Counted from the stretch's first letter, positions 32,068-42,469 are shown. The stretch: DNA of 64,000 nucleotides from Ascarosepion bandense (GCA_037127315.1 JBBBDQ010001270.1:3245001-3309000), one strand, 5' to 3'. Notes: generated by a model not told the origin, from the letters alone. Made by a program: numbers and translations.

Positions 32068-34230
32068 TCATCTATATCTACTGGAGAAGCAATAATGGTC
32101 TTCGTTCACATCAACAGCGCGTGATAAGAGATCCGTGCAAACATTATCCTTACCCTTAAGATACTGTATGCTGCGATTGTAGCCAGACATGCTCAGAGCC
32201 CAAGTCTGTATCTTCTTATTTTGTATGGGCGAGTTAAGTAAGTGCTCCAGGGGCCTATGATCAGTGTATATTGTGAATGTTGCGCCATGCAGGTAGTGAT
32301 TCAGTTTTTGAAGAGCATAGTGTATGGCATAAGCCTCTTTCTCTATAGTTGACCACCTCGTTTGTGTGTCACTTAATTTATGGGACAATAAATAAATTGG
32401 TTTTTCTACATCCTTCCTATTTTCCTTATCGTACACCACCTGGGATAGGCATGCGCCAATCGATTGATCGGATGCGTCAGTATATAACCTATACGCCTTA
32501 TGTGGGTTGGGATAGGCTAGTGTTACCATCTCCGCGAGCTTCGTTTTTAGTGTATCGAAAGCTGTTTGGCAAGCATCGTCCCATTGTAATCGTGCATATT
32601 TCCTTGTCAAATTGACCAGCGGTTCGGCTATATCAGAGAAATTTCTAATAAAGCGGCGATAGTATGAGGTCATCCCAATAAAAGCTCTTACTTGCCTAAC
32701 AGTGGTTGGAGTAGAAACTGACTTTATAGCCTTGACTTTATTGAGGTCTGGTTGTATTCCCTCTTCACTTATCTTGAACCCCAGGTATTGGGTCTCTTTC
32801 TTAAAGAACTCACACTTAGCTGGCTTCAGTTTAAGGTTGTGCTTACGTAGACTACTCAAGACTGTGTCTATATGTCTTAAATGATCTTCCACCGTATTTG
32901 AAAATATCAGAATATCATCTAAATATGCCAGAGCAAAATCTTCCTGTCCCTGTAAAACAACTGACATTAATTCCTGGAAGATGCCGGGTGCGTTTGCAAG
33001 TCCAAATGGCATAACATTAAAATGAAACAGACCCTTGTGGCAGGTGAATGCACTTTTTTCTTTGTCATCATCATGAAGCTTAACTTGCCAGTACCCTGAT
33101 TTTAAATCAAGCTTCGAAAAGTACCTTGCCGAACCAAGTGATGCCAGTATATCATCGATGACAGGAAGAGGTCGAGCATATTTCTTTGTAATCTTATTAA
33201 GTGCTCTAAAGTCTACACAAAATCTCTTACCACCGTCTTTCTTCTCTACTAAAACTACTGGAAAACCCCACGGGCTATTGGATCTCTCAATTACACCTGC
33301 CTGCATCATTTCGTCGATTGCTGAATCCATTGTCTTTCTTTGTTTGAGGGGTGTGCGATATGGGCGTTTTCTTATGGGCTCATGCGTTCCAGTATCGATA
33401 CGCATCTCCACAGTATCGGTTCTGCCCAGGTTCTTGTCGTCACTAACGAACATGTCCCTATTTCTTTTTAGCAATTTGTTAATTTCAGGCTTGAATTCCT
33501 CCGGTACATGTACCTGTTCCAAATCTACATCAGAACTTTTATTATTTTGTTTATCGGGCATAGTAATTTCAGTAATATTACCTGCCCTTTCCAATTTAGC
33601 CAGCGGACACCCCCGTCTCAAAGTGATTGTCTGGTTAGTGTTATTCATTATCAGCAACTGAAACTTACGAGACTTTGGCATTTTTACAACTGCGTTGGCT
33701 ACTGATATACCACATAAGTTGCTAACATATCCACTACTCAGCTGTTCGATTTCATATTCTTTGCCACGTCCATTTCTCAGCCTGGTTAATCCTAGACAAG
33801 CATGCAGGTGTTGAGGTCTTAATGTTACTTTTTGAGCTAACCTAACAACAGAGGAAATATGAACATCCTCCTCTAATGCCACGTATTCTTCACCAATCTT
33901 CAATGCCCCCAAATCGAAATACATTCTGACCCCGTTCTGCATCAGCCAATCTCGGCCAAGTATAACGTTTCTATTGAGATTTTTCACGACTAAAAAATCA
34001 TGGGGTATGGACTTACTTCCTATCTGGACCTGTAGACGACAAAGGCCTTCAATGTATAACGGGAATCCATTCGCAGTTCGAAGTTTAATGTCCCTCTTTT
34101 GCAGTTCAAGTCCCAGTCGCAATTTTTTAAATACCCTACAGCTTATAACCGATACCTCTGCTCCCGTATCTACCAATGCCCTATAAGGTCTACGTTCTAT
34201 TCTAATAAAGATGGAATTTGGCGCGCCCAT
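32068..34230 (-). CDS. pol: Gypsy Pol: protease, reverse transcriptase, RNase H
   Basis: 720 residues. An aspartic protease active site LVDTGAEVSVIS lies at about residues 19-30. The RT domain has the template-binding region VEKKDGGKRFCVDFRALN and catalytic YLDD at 436-439. RNase H follows with TDASDQSIGACLSQ from about residue 584 and TIYTDHRPLEHLL further on. The start ATG lies nine bases past the gag stop in another frame, so expression would need frameshifting or reinitiation. The frame stops shortly after RNase H (DLLSRAVDVNED), before integrase, through an apparent frameshift. Within this part all catalytic residues are retained. Confidence 0.95.
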   Translation of the reverse strand: MGAPNSIFIRIERRPYRALVDTGAEVSVISCRVFKKLRLGLELQKRDIKLRTANGFPLYIEGLCRLQVQIGSKSIPHDFLVVKNLNRNVILGRDWLMQNGVRMYFDLGALKIGEEYVALEEDVHISSVVRLAQKVTLRPQHLHACLGLTRLRNGRGKEYEIEQLSSGYVSNLCGISVANAVVKMPKSRKFQLLIMNNTNQTITLRRGCPLAKLERAGNITEITMPDKQNNKSSDVDLEQVHVPEEFKPEINKLLKRNRDMFVSDDKNLGRTDTVEMRIDTGTHEPIRKRPYRTPLKQRKTMDSAIDEMMQAGVIERSNSPWGFPVVLVEKKDGGKRFCVDFRALNKITKKYARPLPVIDDILASLGSARYFSKLDLKSGYWQVKLHDDDKEKSAFTCHKGLFHFNVMPFGLANAPGIFQELMSVVLQGQEDFALAYLDDILIFSNTVEDHLRHIDTVLSSLRKHNLKLKPAKCEFFKKETQYLGFKISEEGIQPDLNKVKAIKSVSTPTTVRQVRAFIGMTSYYRRFIRNFSDIAEPLVNLTRKYARLQWDDACQTAFDTLKTKLAEMVTLAYPNPHKAYRLYTDASDQSIGACLSQVVYDKENRKDVEKPIYLLSHKLSDTQTRWSTIEKEAYAIHYALQKLNHYLHGATFTIYTDHRPLEHLLNSPIQNKKIQTWALSMSGYNRSIQYLKGKDNVCTDLLSRAVDVNEDHYCFSSRYR

Positions 34231-34238
34231 ATTACCAA

Positions 34239-35156
34239 CTATGTGCGTTGGTACCGTCTTGTTCCGTTCGTTGGGCGTCGCACGAACGGACCTCTGCCGT
34301 TTCCCGGGGCGCGTCTACAAAATTTCGCTATGTGGCCTTCTTTCCCACAATTCCAACACCTAACAACGCTCCCGTTCCTCTCCCGCTCACGAGTCTTGTA
34401 TTTAGTTCCCCTATTACCAACTTTTCTATTGTTCTTATTCCTATTATTATCAGTATTAGATTCAGCGGGGCTTACGGCTTCTATCGTTACCCGTCTCCGA
34501 GAGTGGCAAATTTCCATAGGCTCCTCTTCGTATTCAGAGTTTGCATCGAGTCGAATTTTCCATCTCAACTCAGATAACGCTTTCTGATAGGCAGCCTCTA
34601 GTGTTTGTGACTCATCCTTCATAACTGCCATCTTTATTTCCCGATCCCTTAGACCTTTTATGAAAAATCCTAGAACTTGTTTTGTCACAACTTCATTCCT
34701 CCCGTCAACCCCAACATATGCGCTCTCCGCTAGGCGTACTACTCTCTGCATGTAGTCCTGCACCCACTCCGTTCTACCCTGCTTAATGTTCACTAATTCG
34801 ACTAACCGTGCGTCGGGGTCTAGAACCAATCCGTAATATTCCTTTAAAGAAGTTTTTAACTCCTTCCATGTGAGTTGTGGGTTATTAGAGATTAGTCTAT
34901 ATACATAGTGTCCAACAGCTCCCCTTGTTGTGAGAAGAGCTGCCTGACACTTGTCTTCTTCTGCCACGCGCACAACTTTAAAATACCTCTCCATATCCTC
35001 CAACCAAGCACTATAACCACCATCTTCTTTGCATGCTAATGGCTGTATATTTTTTAAAAAAGATTCTCCCCTTAAAGTGTTCGACACCGAACAAGCCACA
35101 TTTCTCAATTCTAGGGTCAGACCTTGAACAAAATCGGCAAAAGTATGCTGTTCCAT
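34239..35156 (-). CDS. gag: Gypsy Gag with CCHC zinc knuckle
   Basis: 305 residues, intact. The N-terminal two thirds form a capsid-like helical region (LEDMERYFKVV, WKELKTSLKEYYG, WVQDYMQRVVRLAESAYVG) of the retrotransposon Gag type. Near the C-terminus CWNCGKEGHIAKFC matches C-X2-C-X4-H-X4-C, an RNA-binding zinc knuckle, followed by a basic Arg-rich tail. Gag packages the element RNA into cytoplasmic particles. It lies upstream of pol and after a leader of about 245 bases from the 5' LTR. Confidence 0.95.
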   Translation of the reverse strand: MEQHTFADFVQGLTLELRNVACSVSNTLRGESFLKNIQPLACKEDGGYSAWLEDMERYFKVVRVAEEDKCQAALLTTRGAVGHYVYRLISNNPQLTWKELKTSLKEYYGLVLDPDARLVELVNIKQGRTEWVQDYMQRVVRLAESAYVGVDGRNEVVTKQVLGFFIKGLRDREIKMAVMKDESQTLEAAYQKALSELRWKIRLDANSEYEEEPMEICHSRRRVTIEAVSPAESNTDNNRNKNNRKVGNRGTKYKTRERERNGSVVRCWNCGKEGHIAKFCRRAPGNGRGPFVRRPTNGTRRYQRT

Positions 35157-35377
35157 TTTTTTAAATTTTTTTTTTTAGACTTATTATAAACTTATGAACA
35201 AGAGCAGAACACACACAAGATCGAATCAAAAGTCACCTACCTTTCGTTGATGTCGTCCGGTTGCTTTCTATTTTCGTCTTCTATCTGGTAGTTTTAATTC
35301 CGTTGAATTTCAATTGTCGCCGTGGTAACCAAGCTCGTATCTATCTGTTTTGTTGTTGTTGTTGTCTTAAAACAGCA

Positions 35378-35392
35378 AGTCACTGGGCACCA
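35378..35392 (-). promoter_or_regulatory. Primer-binding site
   Basis: Minus strand TGGTGCCCAGTGACT begins 9 bases after the 5' LTR end. TGG complementary to tRNA 3' CCA is the expected start of a PBS. I do not assign the tRNA species. Confidence 0.75.
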
Positions 35393-35401
35393 ATTTGCGT
35401 A

Positions 35402-35874
35402 TGTTATATATCGCCGTACGACGACAAAACAACAAACACGCATATATAAAAATATAAGGTTATATTTTTATTAATGACGACGAACCGTGTGGAATAGAGA
35501 ACAGGAGAGTGAGAGCGCACATAGAATGGGTTGACGGGAGTGTAATCTTGACTGAGGTGTCTCTCTGCTTCCACTGGCCGTTCTCTGCTGGCGAATCCGT
35601 GTGTCGAGGTCTTTATATAGTCTTCTAGAACCGGGACTTTCCTTCCGGTTTTGCCTCGCCCACGCAACGCCCACGTAATTCCCAGAGACACCTGTTCTGT
35701 TTGCCTCCGTAGTCATTTCCGCCGCTGTCGGAAATAAGGTCAAACGACATCCGCTCCGGCCTCGACAGGATGTATTTCACAAACACCTGTCTTGTCGTTC
35801 GCCGACCCCTTCACCGACGCGAAACACCATCGCTTGCATCACTTCCTCGGGTGGGGCCAGATTGTTATATTACA
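35402..35874 (-). repeat. 5' LTR of the gypsy element
   Basis: 473 bp. Sense (minus) start TGTAATATAACAATCTGG at 35874, end CGATATATAACA at 35402. TATA box CTATATAAAG at 35620-35611. Followed by ATAT target duplication at 35875. Confidence 0.95.
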
Positions 35875-35910
35875 ATATAATGCTTTTATGAAAAGTTGTA
35901 ATAATGAAAT

Positions 35911-35913
35911 TCC

Positions 35914-35959
<46 letters not shown>

Positions 35960-35964
35960 TGAAC

Positions 35965-36026
<62 letters not shown>

Positions 36027-36037
36027 TGAACTGACCG

Positions 36038-36082
<45 letters not shown>

Positions 36083-36093
36083 TGAACTGACCG

Positions 36094-36138
<45 letters not shown>

Positions 36139-36149
36139 TGAACTGACCG

Positions 36150-36184
<35 letters not shown>
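35911..36184. repeat. (GATA)n blocks with regular interruptions
   Basis: Five blocks of GATA tetramers separated by a recurring spacer tatgaactgaccga (near 36025, 36081 and 36138, with a shorter version at 35958). The spacer makes a higher-order unit of about 57 bp. Confidence 0.93.
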
Positions 36185-36185
<1 letters not shown>

Positions 36186-36239
36186 TGTTATATACGTACC
36201 TATAAACAATAATGGGCCTATCCCAATTCTCATATATAC

Positions 36240-36612
36240 GTTGGACACTATTACGATGTGAAGATTGTCGCCTAGTGATTAACTTTGGTCAGACACAGTT
36301 CTGATATCCTCGAACTCTCTGCCCGAAGACAGAGAGTAACACAATCGAGATTCCGCCGAAGTGTAGAGTCTCGTATAGAAAATATTAGACAATCTTGGCC
36401 CGAGCTATATGGCTCGGATCACTTACATTAAAGAGGCCTTCTGCCATATTTTCTCTCGAGTAAGAATACAGCTATATACTATTACCTTGCGACTAACTTT
36501 GCTTAGGAGCAATTCTGACATTGTCGGATTTTCTGCCTTAGAGCAGAGAGTAACCCTATCGAGACTATGTCGAAGGAATATTAGAGAATTAATTTTTGTC
36601 CAAGTTATATGG
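36240..36612 (+). repeat. ~215-235-bp tandem repeat D, first block
   Basis: Two units share landmarks with the block at 37256-37745: the hairpin CCGAGCTATATGGCTCGG (36400-36417), attctgacat, agagtaac, and taatcgagat-like text. The second unit is cut at tccaagttatatgg (36612), where the RTE fragment begins. Each unit carries a G/C-rich stem at the ctctctgcc position. Confidence 0.78.
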
Positions 36613-37255
36613 AAAATTTGAAGACCCTAGAAGTTATGCCTGGATTCGTCATCGGAGGCCACAATTTAAACAACCTAAGGTACGCCGATGATACAGTGTT
36701 GATAGCAGACGCAGAAAGGAAACTACAAGACCTCCTACAGAAGTTAGCTGAAGAGAGTGACAAGAAAGGTCTACAAATAAACATCAAGAAAACCGAAAGC
36801 ATGGTCATCAGTAAAAATGGCAGCCCACTATGCCAAATAAAGGTCGGGGATAATAAAATCAAGCAGGTACAAAATTTTAAATACCCGGGAAGTGTTATAA
36901 CAGAAAACGGAAAGTGCGACACAAAGATCCGAAGGCGAATTGGCATGGCAAAGTAAGAATTCCAGAAGTTGAGTAAAGTATTAAGAAGTATTAAAGGACA
37001 GCTGAAGTTCCTGGGACATGCAATGAGGAAAGACGGCTTGGATAACCTGATGCTAACAGGCCAGATAGAGGGGAAAAGAGACAGGGGAATGCAGTGAATA
37101 ACATATTTGAAGGACCTAATCAATTGAATGATGGAACGTGGGTTGCATGGTGTAACAGGAGAAGGCATACTGAGATCCACCAGGGATAGGTAGTTGTGAA
37201 ATCTCATGATCGCCTACGTCCTGAAAGGACAGGGCACATAGAAGAAGAAGATAAA
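36613..37255 (+). pseudogene. RTE/BovB-like LINE fragment with internal deletion
   Basis: Forward translation: MENLKTLEVMPGFVIGGHNL, YADDTVLIADAERKLQDLLQ (catalytic YADD), GLQINIKKTESMVISKNG, KYPGSVITENGKCDTKIRRR. A jump follows to QLKFLGHAMRKDGLDNLMLT, GQIEGKRDRGMQ and IAYVLKGQGT. The LLYGSECWTIS to FYRRMLRISW segment between them is missing. That missing part is the source region of satellite B. 5'-truncated; stops near 36953 and later break the frame. It is inserted between blocks of repeat D. Confidence 0.88.
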
Positions 37256-37745
37256 AATTAAAATGGCCTTGTGCCACATTTTGTCTATATTGAGGAGGTA
37301 GCAAAATACTACAGCCGTCTAGCGAATAATTTCTTTCAGACGCAATTCTGACATTGTAGGACTCTCTGCCTTCGGGCGGAGAGGCACCCAGTCGAGGCTT
37401 CGTCGAAAGGTAGTGTCTCATCTGGGGAAAATTATACAAATAATTTTTGCCCGAGCTATATGGCTCGGATAACCGACATTAAAAAGACCTTGTGCCACAT
37501 TTTTTTTCAAATGGGAAGGCAGCTATATTCTATATTGCCATCTAGCGATTAACTTCGCTCAGACGCAATTCTGACATCGTAGGACTCCCTGCCGTCGGGC
37601 GGAGAGTAACCCAGTCGAGGCTCCGCCTAAGGGGCAACATCTCGTCTGGGAAAAAGGTAGATATTTAATATTTGCTCGATCTTTATGGCTTGGATTGCCT
37701 TTATTATGTAGGCCTTATGCCACATTTTGTCTCAATTGGTGCCTA
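37256..37745 (+). repeat. ~233-bp tandem repeat D, second block
   Basis: Two further units (attctgacat at 37345 and 37578). The first has CTCTGCC-TTCG-GGCGGAG, a 7-bp stem with one G-T pair and a TTCG loop, and both carry the GCTATATGGCTCGG-type element (conserved at 37452-37469, decayed at 37676). The phrase gcc(t)tgtgccacatttt occurs in each unit and also in the SINEs at 42.9-43.2 kb. Confidence 0.78.
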
Positions 37746-37914
37746 TCAGTAGATATTCGCACACATCTTCTGGGTATCGTCCTGCCACCTCAGCGATACG
37801 ACATGACATTGAAGGAATAGTTTTAACAGACGAAGTAAATGTGAAACAGAATTCCGAGAGGCAATGGAATATCAAAAATGCCTTCTTGTAGCTAAGCATA
37901 ATATTAAGAAACTA

Positions 37915-38290
37915 AAAAGTGCAGTCAAAGATTGCAAACCTCCGCCAAGGCAGTGCCGAAATCATGTCAGCAATTAGCAAGAGATGATGATTAAAATGAC
38001 ACCCTTCAAAATAGTTTGAAGGGTGAAAATTAAAAAAAATGAACTAGAGCGCTATCAAAATTAAATAGACACTTAAAATGAAACATGGGAGCAATTTACT
38101 TCTTAAAATGATCTATAGGAAGGGGGTTCTTTATTTGGCATTTGAAAAGCAAAAGTTACATCTTATTAATAAAACCGGAAAAATAACCAAGAAATATTAT
38201 CTTGTACCGGGTCGAACCCAACATCTAATCAGTTCTTGTTAGCCATGAGGCTATTCAACTCGGAAAGTTTTATCCGAATCCATTCCGAGG
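37915..38290. repeat. Dispersed repeat E, copy 1
   Basis: Shares with 39338-39690 the phrases tcaaagattgcaaacctccg, aatgaaaca and ggcatttgaaaagcaaaagt with attaataaaaccgg. The end carries a tRNA-like B box on the minus strand (GGGTTCGACCCGG, about 38205-38217) preceded by tagcctcatggctaac, so it may be a tRNA-headed SINE. Confidence 0.6.
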
Positions 38291-38429
38291 CGTCTTGAAA
38301 TAGACAGACACGGACAGACAGACAAAAAACGAGACAGAATACAATACCTCCTTCAAAAAAATCAAATTAGAAACAAAGAAAACAGTACTGAACTCTTATC
38401 TAATATAAATCCTACTATGTTGCAATTTC

Positions 38430-38565
38430 TTTGCAAGAGAAAACTTGAGGCGGCATGTGGTTCTACAGAAGGATACTGAGAATACAATGGGCAGAACATT
38501 TAAGCAACGTTTATATTTTACAGAGAACGAAAAATTGATATTTATTTAGAATCAGAAAATTAAAT
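38430..38565 (+). pseudogene. RTE LINE fragment
   Basis: Bases aaacttgaggcggcatgtgg and ttctacagaaggatactgag match the KLEAAKMWFYRRMLRI region of the minus-strand copy at 43700-43745. About 130 bases, with frameshifts. Confidence 0.7.
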
Positions 38566-38599
38566 TTTAAAGTGTCATGATACTTAATGATGTCAGAGA

Positions 38600-39337
38600 G
38601 CTTATAGATTTAGATACTCATGTTACATACCGGAAGTGATATCACAGAGCAAAACATCGTGTCACCTAACCGACAAACTTGTGTAAATGGATGGCAAATA
38701 CGTCTAGGAAGGAAACGTAAGTGCATAAATATTATTTAGATTTAAGCAGAGAATGTTGTGGAGAGTCATGATCACCCGCGCGACGCGATATAAAAGAAGA
38801 CTGACCGTTATACGTAATGGTCTTTGTTAGTAAATGGACTATTGTCTTGGCTTATTTTACTAATTGTATTTTCACATTTCATTTTCTATACAGACTGTCG
38901 AAGCCTCTGGGTGTAAATTTCGAATTTCTGTGCATATGTATTCTTTATGAATTGGTGAATAGCCCGGGGCTAATCGCTATAAATATCTAGCCAGAAAGAA
39001 AATTTTCTGGGCTGTTGAGTTAGATGAACTTGTTGACCTTTTGCTACCGTCTGGATATTCTACACCTTCTTGCCCCTTGGATATCTATCAATAAACTGTT
39101 GGAAATTTTGTGGCATCGGATTAAAAACAAGTACATCATGTCTAATGATTATGTTTGTGATTAAGCCAAAAATAGTGTCGATAGGAAAATCACCTTTAAA
39201 GAATTATTCTATTCTTGTATTACATTGTTTAAAATCTCGAAATAGTGTATATTCATTATTATTGTACTTTTTAATTATTTTTACAAGTAACTTTTTTTTT
39301 CACATTTTAAATATTTTCATTATTATTAATACCTAGA
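38600..39337. other. Unassigned interval
   Basis: About 740 bases with no recognised repeat or gene; the 88-residue forward frame at 39070 has no family features I recognise and is AT-rich. Confidence 0.5.
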
Positions 39338-39690
39338 AAGAGCAATCAAAGACGGCAAATCTCCGGCAAGGCAATACCGATATCAGCTCAATGACTAACA
39401 ATTATGAAGCCGTGATTAACAATGACGAAAATGATTAACAATTATGAAACAATGATTAACAATTATCAAAATGAGAAAGAATAACAGTTATGAACTTGAC
39501 CGCCCTTAAGGGTGAATATAGAAACAACTGGTTCTCAAAATCAAATGCACATCTACAATGAAACAGGGAAGGTAATTCATTATTTAATATAGTCTAGGAG
39601 AGGTCATTCAGTTTTTGGCATTTGAAAAGAAAAAATTAAATTTTATTAATAAAACTGGAAATTTAACCCAGAAACTTTATCGCAACTTAA
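39338..39690. repeat. Dispersed repeat E, copy 2
   Basis: Diverged partner of 37915-38290; includes short tandem aacaattatgaaacaatgatt units (39400-39480) absent from copy 1. Confidence 0.6.
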
Positions 39691-39734
39691 AAAAGGGATG
39701 TATGCTGCATTAGTGTACTATCCAAACAAAATGA

Positions 39735-39957
39735 TTGTCTCCCAGACTATTGCACGAACTGATATTTAATATCAGAAAAAGACAGCCAAAATTTCGGGGA
39801 CATATAATGAGGAAGAAAAGAGAACGGATAGCGGGAACAAGGGACAAGGGAAAGCAGACCACTACATACCTGATGGACTTGAACAGATGGATGACAGAGC
39901 GGAGTTTGAGTGAAATAATAGGAGAAGGGCCCATTTTAAACCACATCCGGCTGGTGA
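39735..39957 (+). pseudogene. RTE LINE 3' fragment
   Basis: Forward frame contains LIFNIRKRQPKFRGHIMRKK, then TRDKGKQTTTYLMDLNRWMT and ERSLSEIIGEGPI, matching LILSIRKRQLKFLGHTMRKE, RGKQWITYLKDLIRWMMERG of the copy at 47300-47605. It is abruptly joined to LINE-2 sequence on the other strand. Confidence 0.8.
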
Positions 39958-40160
39958 GAAAGTGGCTGGATTCGAGCTGGCAGGTCGGTACCAAACACAT
40001 TACAGATTCTCCTTTGGAGACTGTCGAGAACACTGAGACGAACAGCAGGGGCGCCTGACCAGATATGACAACAGTATTCCATGCACGGTCGAGACATTCT
40101 GCAATGAAATCATCGACAATATTTAAATTGCTATTTCTTAGGACGAAATTTCTACCCATT
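39958..40160 (-). pseudogene. LINE-2 fragment
   Basis: Minus-strand frames give CMEYCCHIWSGAPAV-like and FSTVSKGESVMCLVPTCQLE (shifted frame of the LQRRICNVFGTDLPA region). They match the CIEYCCHIWSGAPAI and VQRRVCNVIDTDLAG region at 13080-13190. About 200 bases, frameshifted. Confidence 0.72.
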
Positions 40161-40629
40161 TGGGCACCGCCAATCAATTCCTGGGGAATAATAAGGTCGA
40201 TTCAGACCTAATAGATTTCCTGGGATGGATCATATATTTCACCGACGTGAACTCTCCTTAACAGGTTCAGACGTCAGTAAAGCGTGTGTGGTGTCACATT
40301 TTAGGAGTGGTTTTTATGTATTTACCTCCAAAGAAAACCGAAAGCTTAAAAATTAATTTTTAAAAATAAAAAATCTTTGTTTCAGCTTTTATTTCAGTTT
40401 TGAGTTTCAAGCAAATAGACTAAATTTAACATTTCCAATAAGCAAAAAAATAAAATTGTTATAAGTTTTATTTATCCGAAAACGATCTGTGTCAAGACGA
40501 TTTTCATTATTACTATAATTGTATTACTAGATGAATTCAATCTTAGTATTTTTCTTCTTATCCCAACACTCTGTCGCAATACACTCTTCATTATTACTAT
40601 TATTTCATTATTAAATTTATTCCATCTTA
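40161..40629. other. AT-rich interval
   Basis: No recognised feature; leads into the tandem array F. Confidence 0.5.
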
Positions 40630-41525
40630 TTTGAGGACAGCATAAAAAACTGTAAAAAATAATGGCTATAAATCATACTAAAAAAACATTATTATATATA
40701 GGTAGTGAGGACATATAGATTCATCAATAAAATTACCTTCCAAATATTGCCCGGTTGGAAGAAAAATTCTTGTGATTTGTAAATGAATTTAATGTTCTAA
40801 AACCTGAGGGCACTGGGTTAATATGGGTTTTTATTACCCATTTTAACCCGGTGTCCTCATTTGAGGACAACAGAAAAAAACTGTTAAAAATAATCGGCAT
40901 AAATCATTATATAAAACCATTATTATATATAGGTAGTGAGGACATAATGATTTATCAATAAAATTACCTTCCAAATACTGCCCGGTTGGAAGAAAAATTC
41001 TTGTGATTTGTAAATGAATTTAATGTTCTAAAACCTGAGGGCACTGGGTTGAAATGGGTTTTCATAACCCATTTTAACCCAGTGTCCTCATTTGAGGACA
41101 ACAGAAAAAAAACTGTTAAAAATAATCGGTATAAATCATTATATAAAACCATTATTAAAGGTAGTGAGGACATATTTATTTATCAATAAAATAACCTTCC
41201 AAATACTGCCCGGTTAGAAGAAAAATTCTTGAGATTTGTAAATGAATTTAATGTTCTAAAACCTGAGGGCACTGGGTTAAAATGGGTTTTCATAACCCAT
41301 TTTAACCCAGTGTCCTCATTTGAGGACAACAGAAAAAAAACTGTTAAAAATAATCGGTATAAATCATTATATAAAACCATTATTATACATAGGTAGTGAG
41401 GACATATTGATTTATCAATAAAATAACCTTCCAAATACTGTCCGGTTCGAAGAAAAATTCTTGAGATTTGTAAATGAATTTAATGTTCTAAAACCTGAGG
41501 GCACTGGGTTAAAATGGGTTAAAAG
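40630..41525. repeat. Tandem array F: four ~230-bp units with palindromic junctions
   Basis: tttgaggaca starts at 40630, 40860, 41091 and 41319 (periods 230, 231, 228). Each junction holds an 18-bp inverted repeat ACTGGGTTAAAATGGGTT around ttcat, followed by TGTCCTCATTTGAGGACA, itself an 8-bp palindrome. The units look like a small inverted-repeat element multiplied head to tail. Minus-strand frames here repeat with the unit and are not genes. Confidence 0.88.
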
Positions 41526-41774
41526 AAGCAAATAATAGGTGGCAGTGGAGGTATAGAGATATCTTAATTTGATCGATCACAGAGAAATTAATAATGAACA
41601 TTGTTTTAAATAGAATTTCATTACAATCATTTTCCCCCAAGCAAGTCAGGACCGCTACTGATGCGAAGGAGTTACAATCAGAAAAAAAAATAAGGCGCAG
41701 AAAATGTTGAAGAAAGGATACGTATGGGTATCAAAGAGATAAAAGATGGCAATTTTAGTTGTCTTCAAACTTTT

Positions 41775-41940
41775 GGAGATTGAGCAGCAATAAGAGGATA
41801 GTATCGAAAAGTAATCTAACACCTAACATCAGGAAAAGAGAGCTGAAGTTCCTGAGACATGTAATGAGGATAGAAGGCTTGGCGAATCTGATTCACACGA
41901 GATGGATAGAGAGAACGAGAGACATAGGAAAGCAACGTGA
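41775..41940 (+). pseudogene. RTE LINE fragment, left half of a split copy
   Basis: Forward frame NLTPNIRKRELKFLRHVMRI then EGLANLIHTRWIERTRDIGK matches the IRKRQLKFLGHAMRKEGLENLI region. Interrupted at about 41940 by the VNTR retroposon; 3' part resumes near 42470. Confidence 0.78.
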
Positions 41941-42436
41941 GTTTTTTTTTTAATCATATTACCCGAGCAAGGCGGTAACGCCACTGAAGCGCAGGGGACT
42001 ACGTAGGAATGAAAAGATTGGAAAAGAGAAATCCGGAAACCACATCCTAAACAGGGAACAAGAGATGAGCCTCTACACCTGTTCAATAGACGTGGGTGGA
42101 GTGTGAACCGGGCGATAGTTTAGTCTATCTACTCCAATTGAAAAAAAAAAGAAAAGAGTGAAAAGATTGGAAAAGAGAAAGCCGGAAACCACATCCTAAA
42201 CAAGAAACAAGAGATGAGCCTCTACACCTGTTCAATAGACGTGGGTGGAGTGTGAACTGGGCGATAGTTTAGTCTATCTACTCCAATTGAAAAAAAAAAG
42301 AGTGAAAAGATTGGAAAAGAGAAAGCCGGGAATCACATCCTAAAGAGGGAACAAGGGATGAGCCTCTTCACCTGTTCAATAGACGTGGGTGGAGTGTGAA
42401 CCGGGCGATAGTTTAGTCTATCTACTCCAATTAATC
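41941..42436 (-). mobile_element. VNTR-bearing retroposon (minus copy, 3 units)
   Basis: The low-coordinate end is the 3' tail: GCGTTACCGCCTTGCTCGGG then an A-run on the minus strand. Three 145-150 bp VNTR units follow with gattggaaaagagaaa at 42017, 42165 and 42309. It ends at the family 5' boundary AATTGGAGTAGATAG. It lies inside an RTE LINE copy. Confidence 0.78.
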
Positions 42437-42469
42437 CTTGATCTATCTGCGCTCTGCGGAGCAGAGTTT

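Larger units (their letters stand above)
29634..35874 (-). mobile_element. Ty3/gypsy-type LTR retrotransposon, nearly complete
   Basis: Two 473-bp LTRs flank gag and pol on the minus strand, with a primer-binding site, a polypurine tract and a 4-bp target duplication ATAT (29630-29633 and 35875-35878). The gene order protease, RT, RNase H, integrase identifies Ty3/gypsy. No envelope-like frame is seen between integrase and the 3' LTR. I count about six differences between the LTRs, so the insertion is young, yet pol has several frameshifts. A solo LTR of the same family lies at 44461-44934. Confidence 0.96.
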
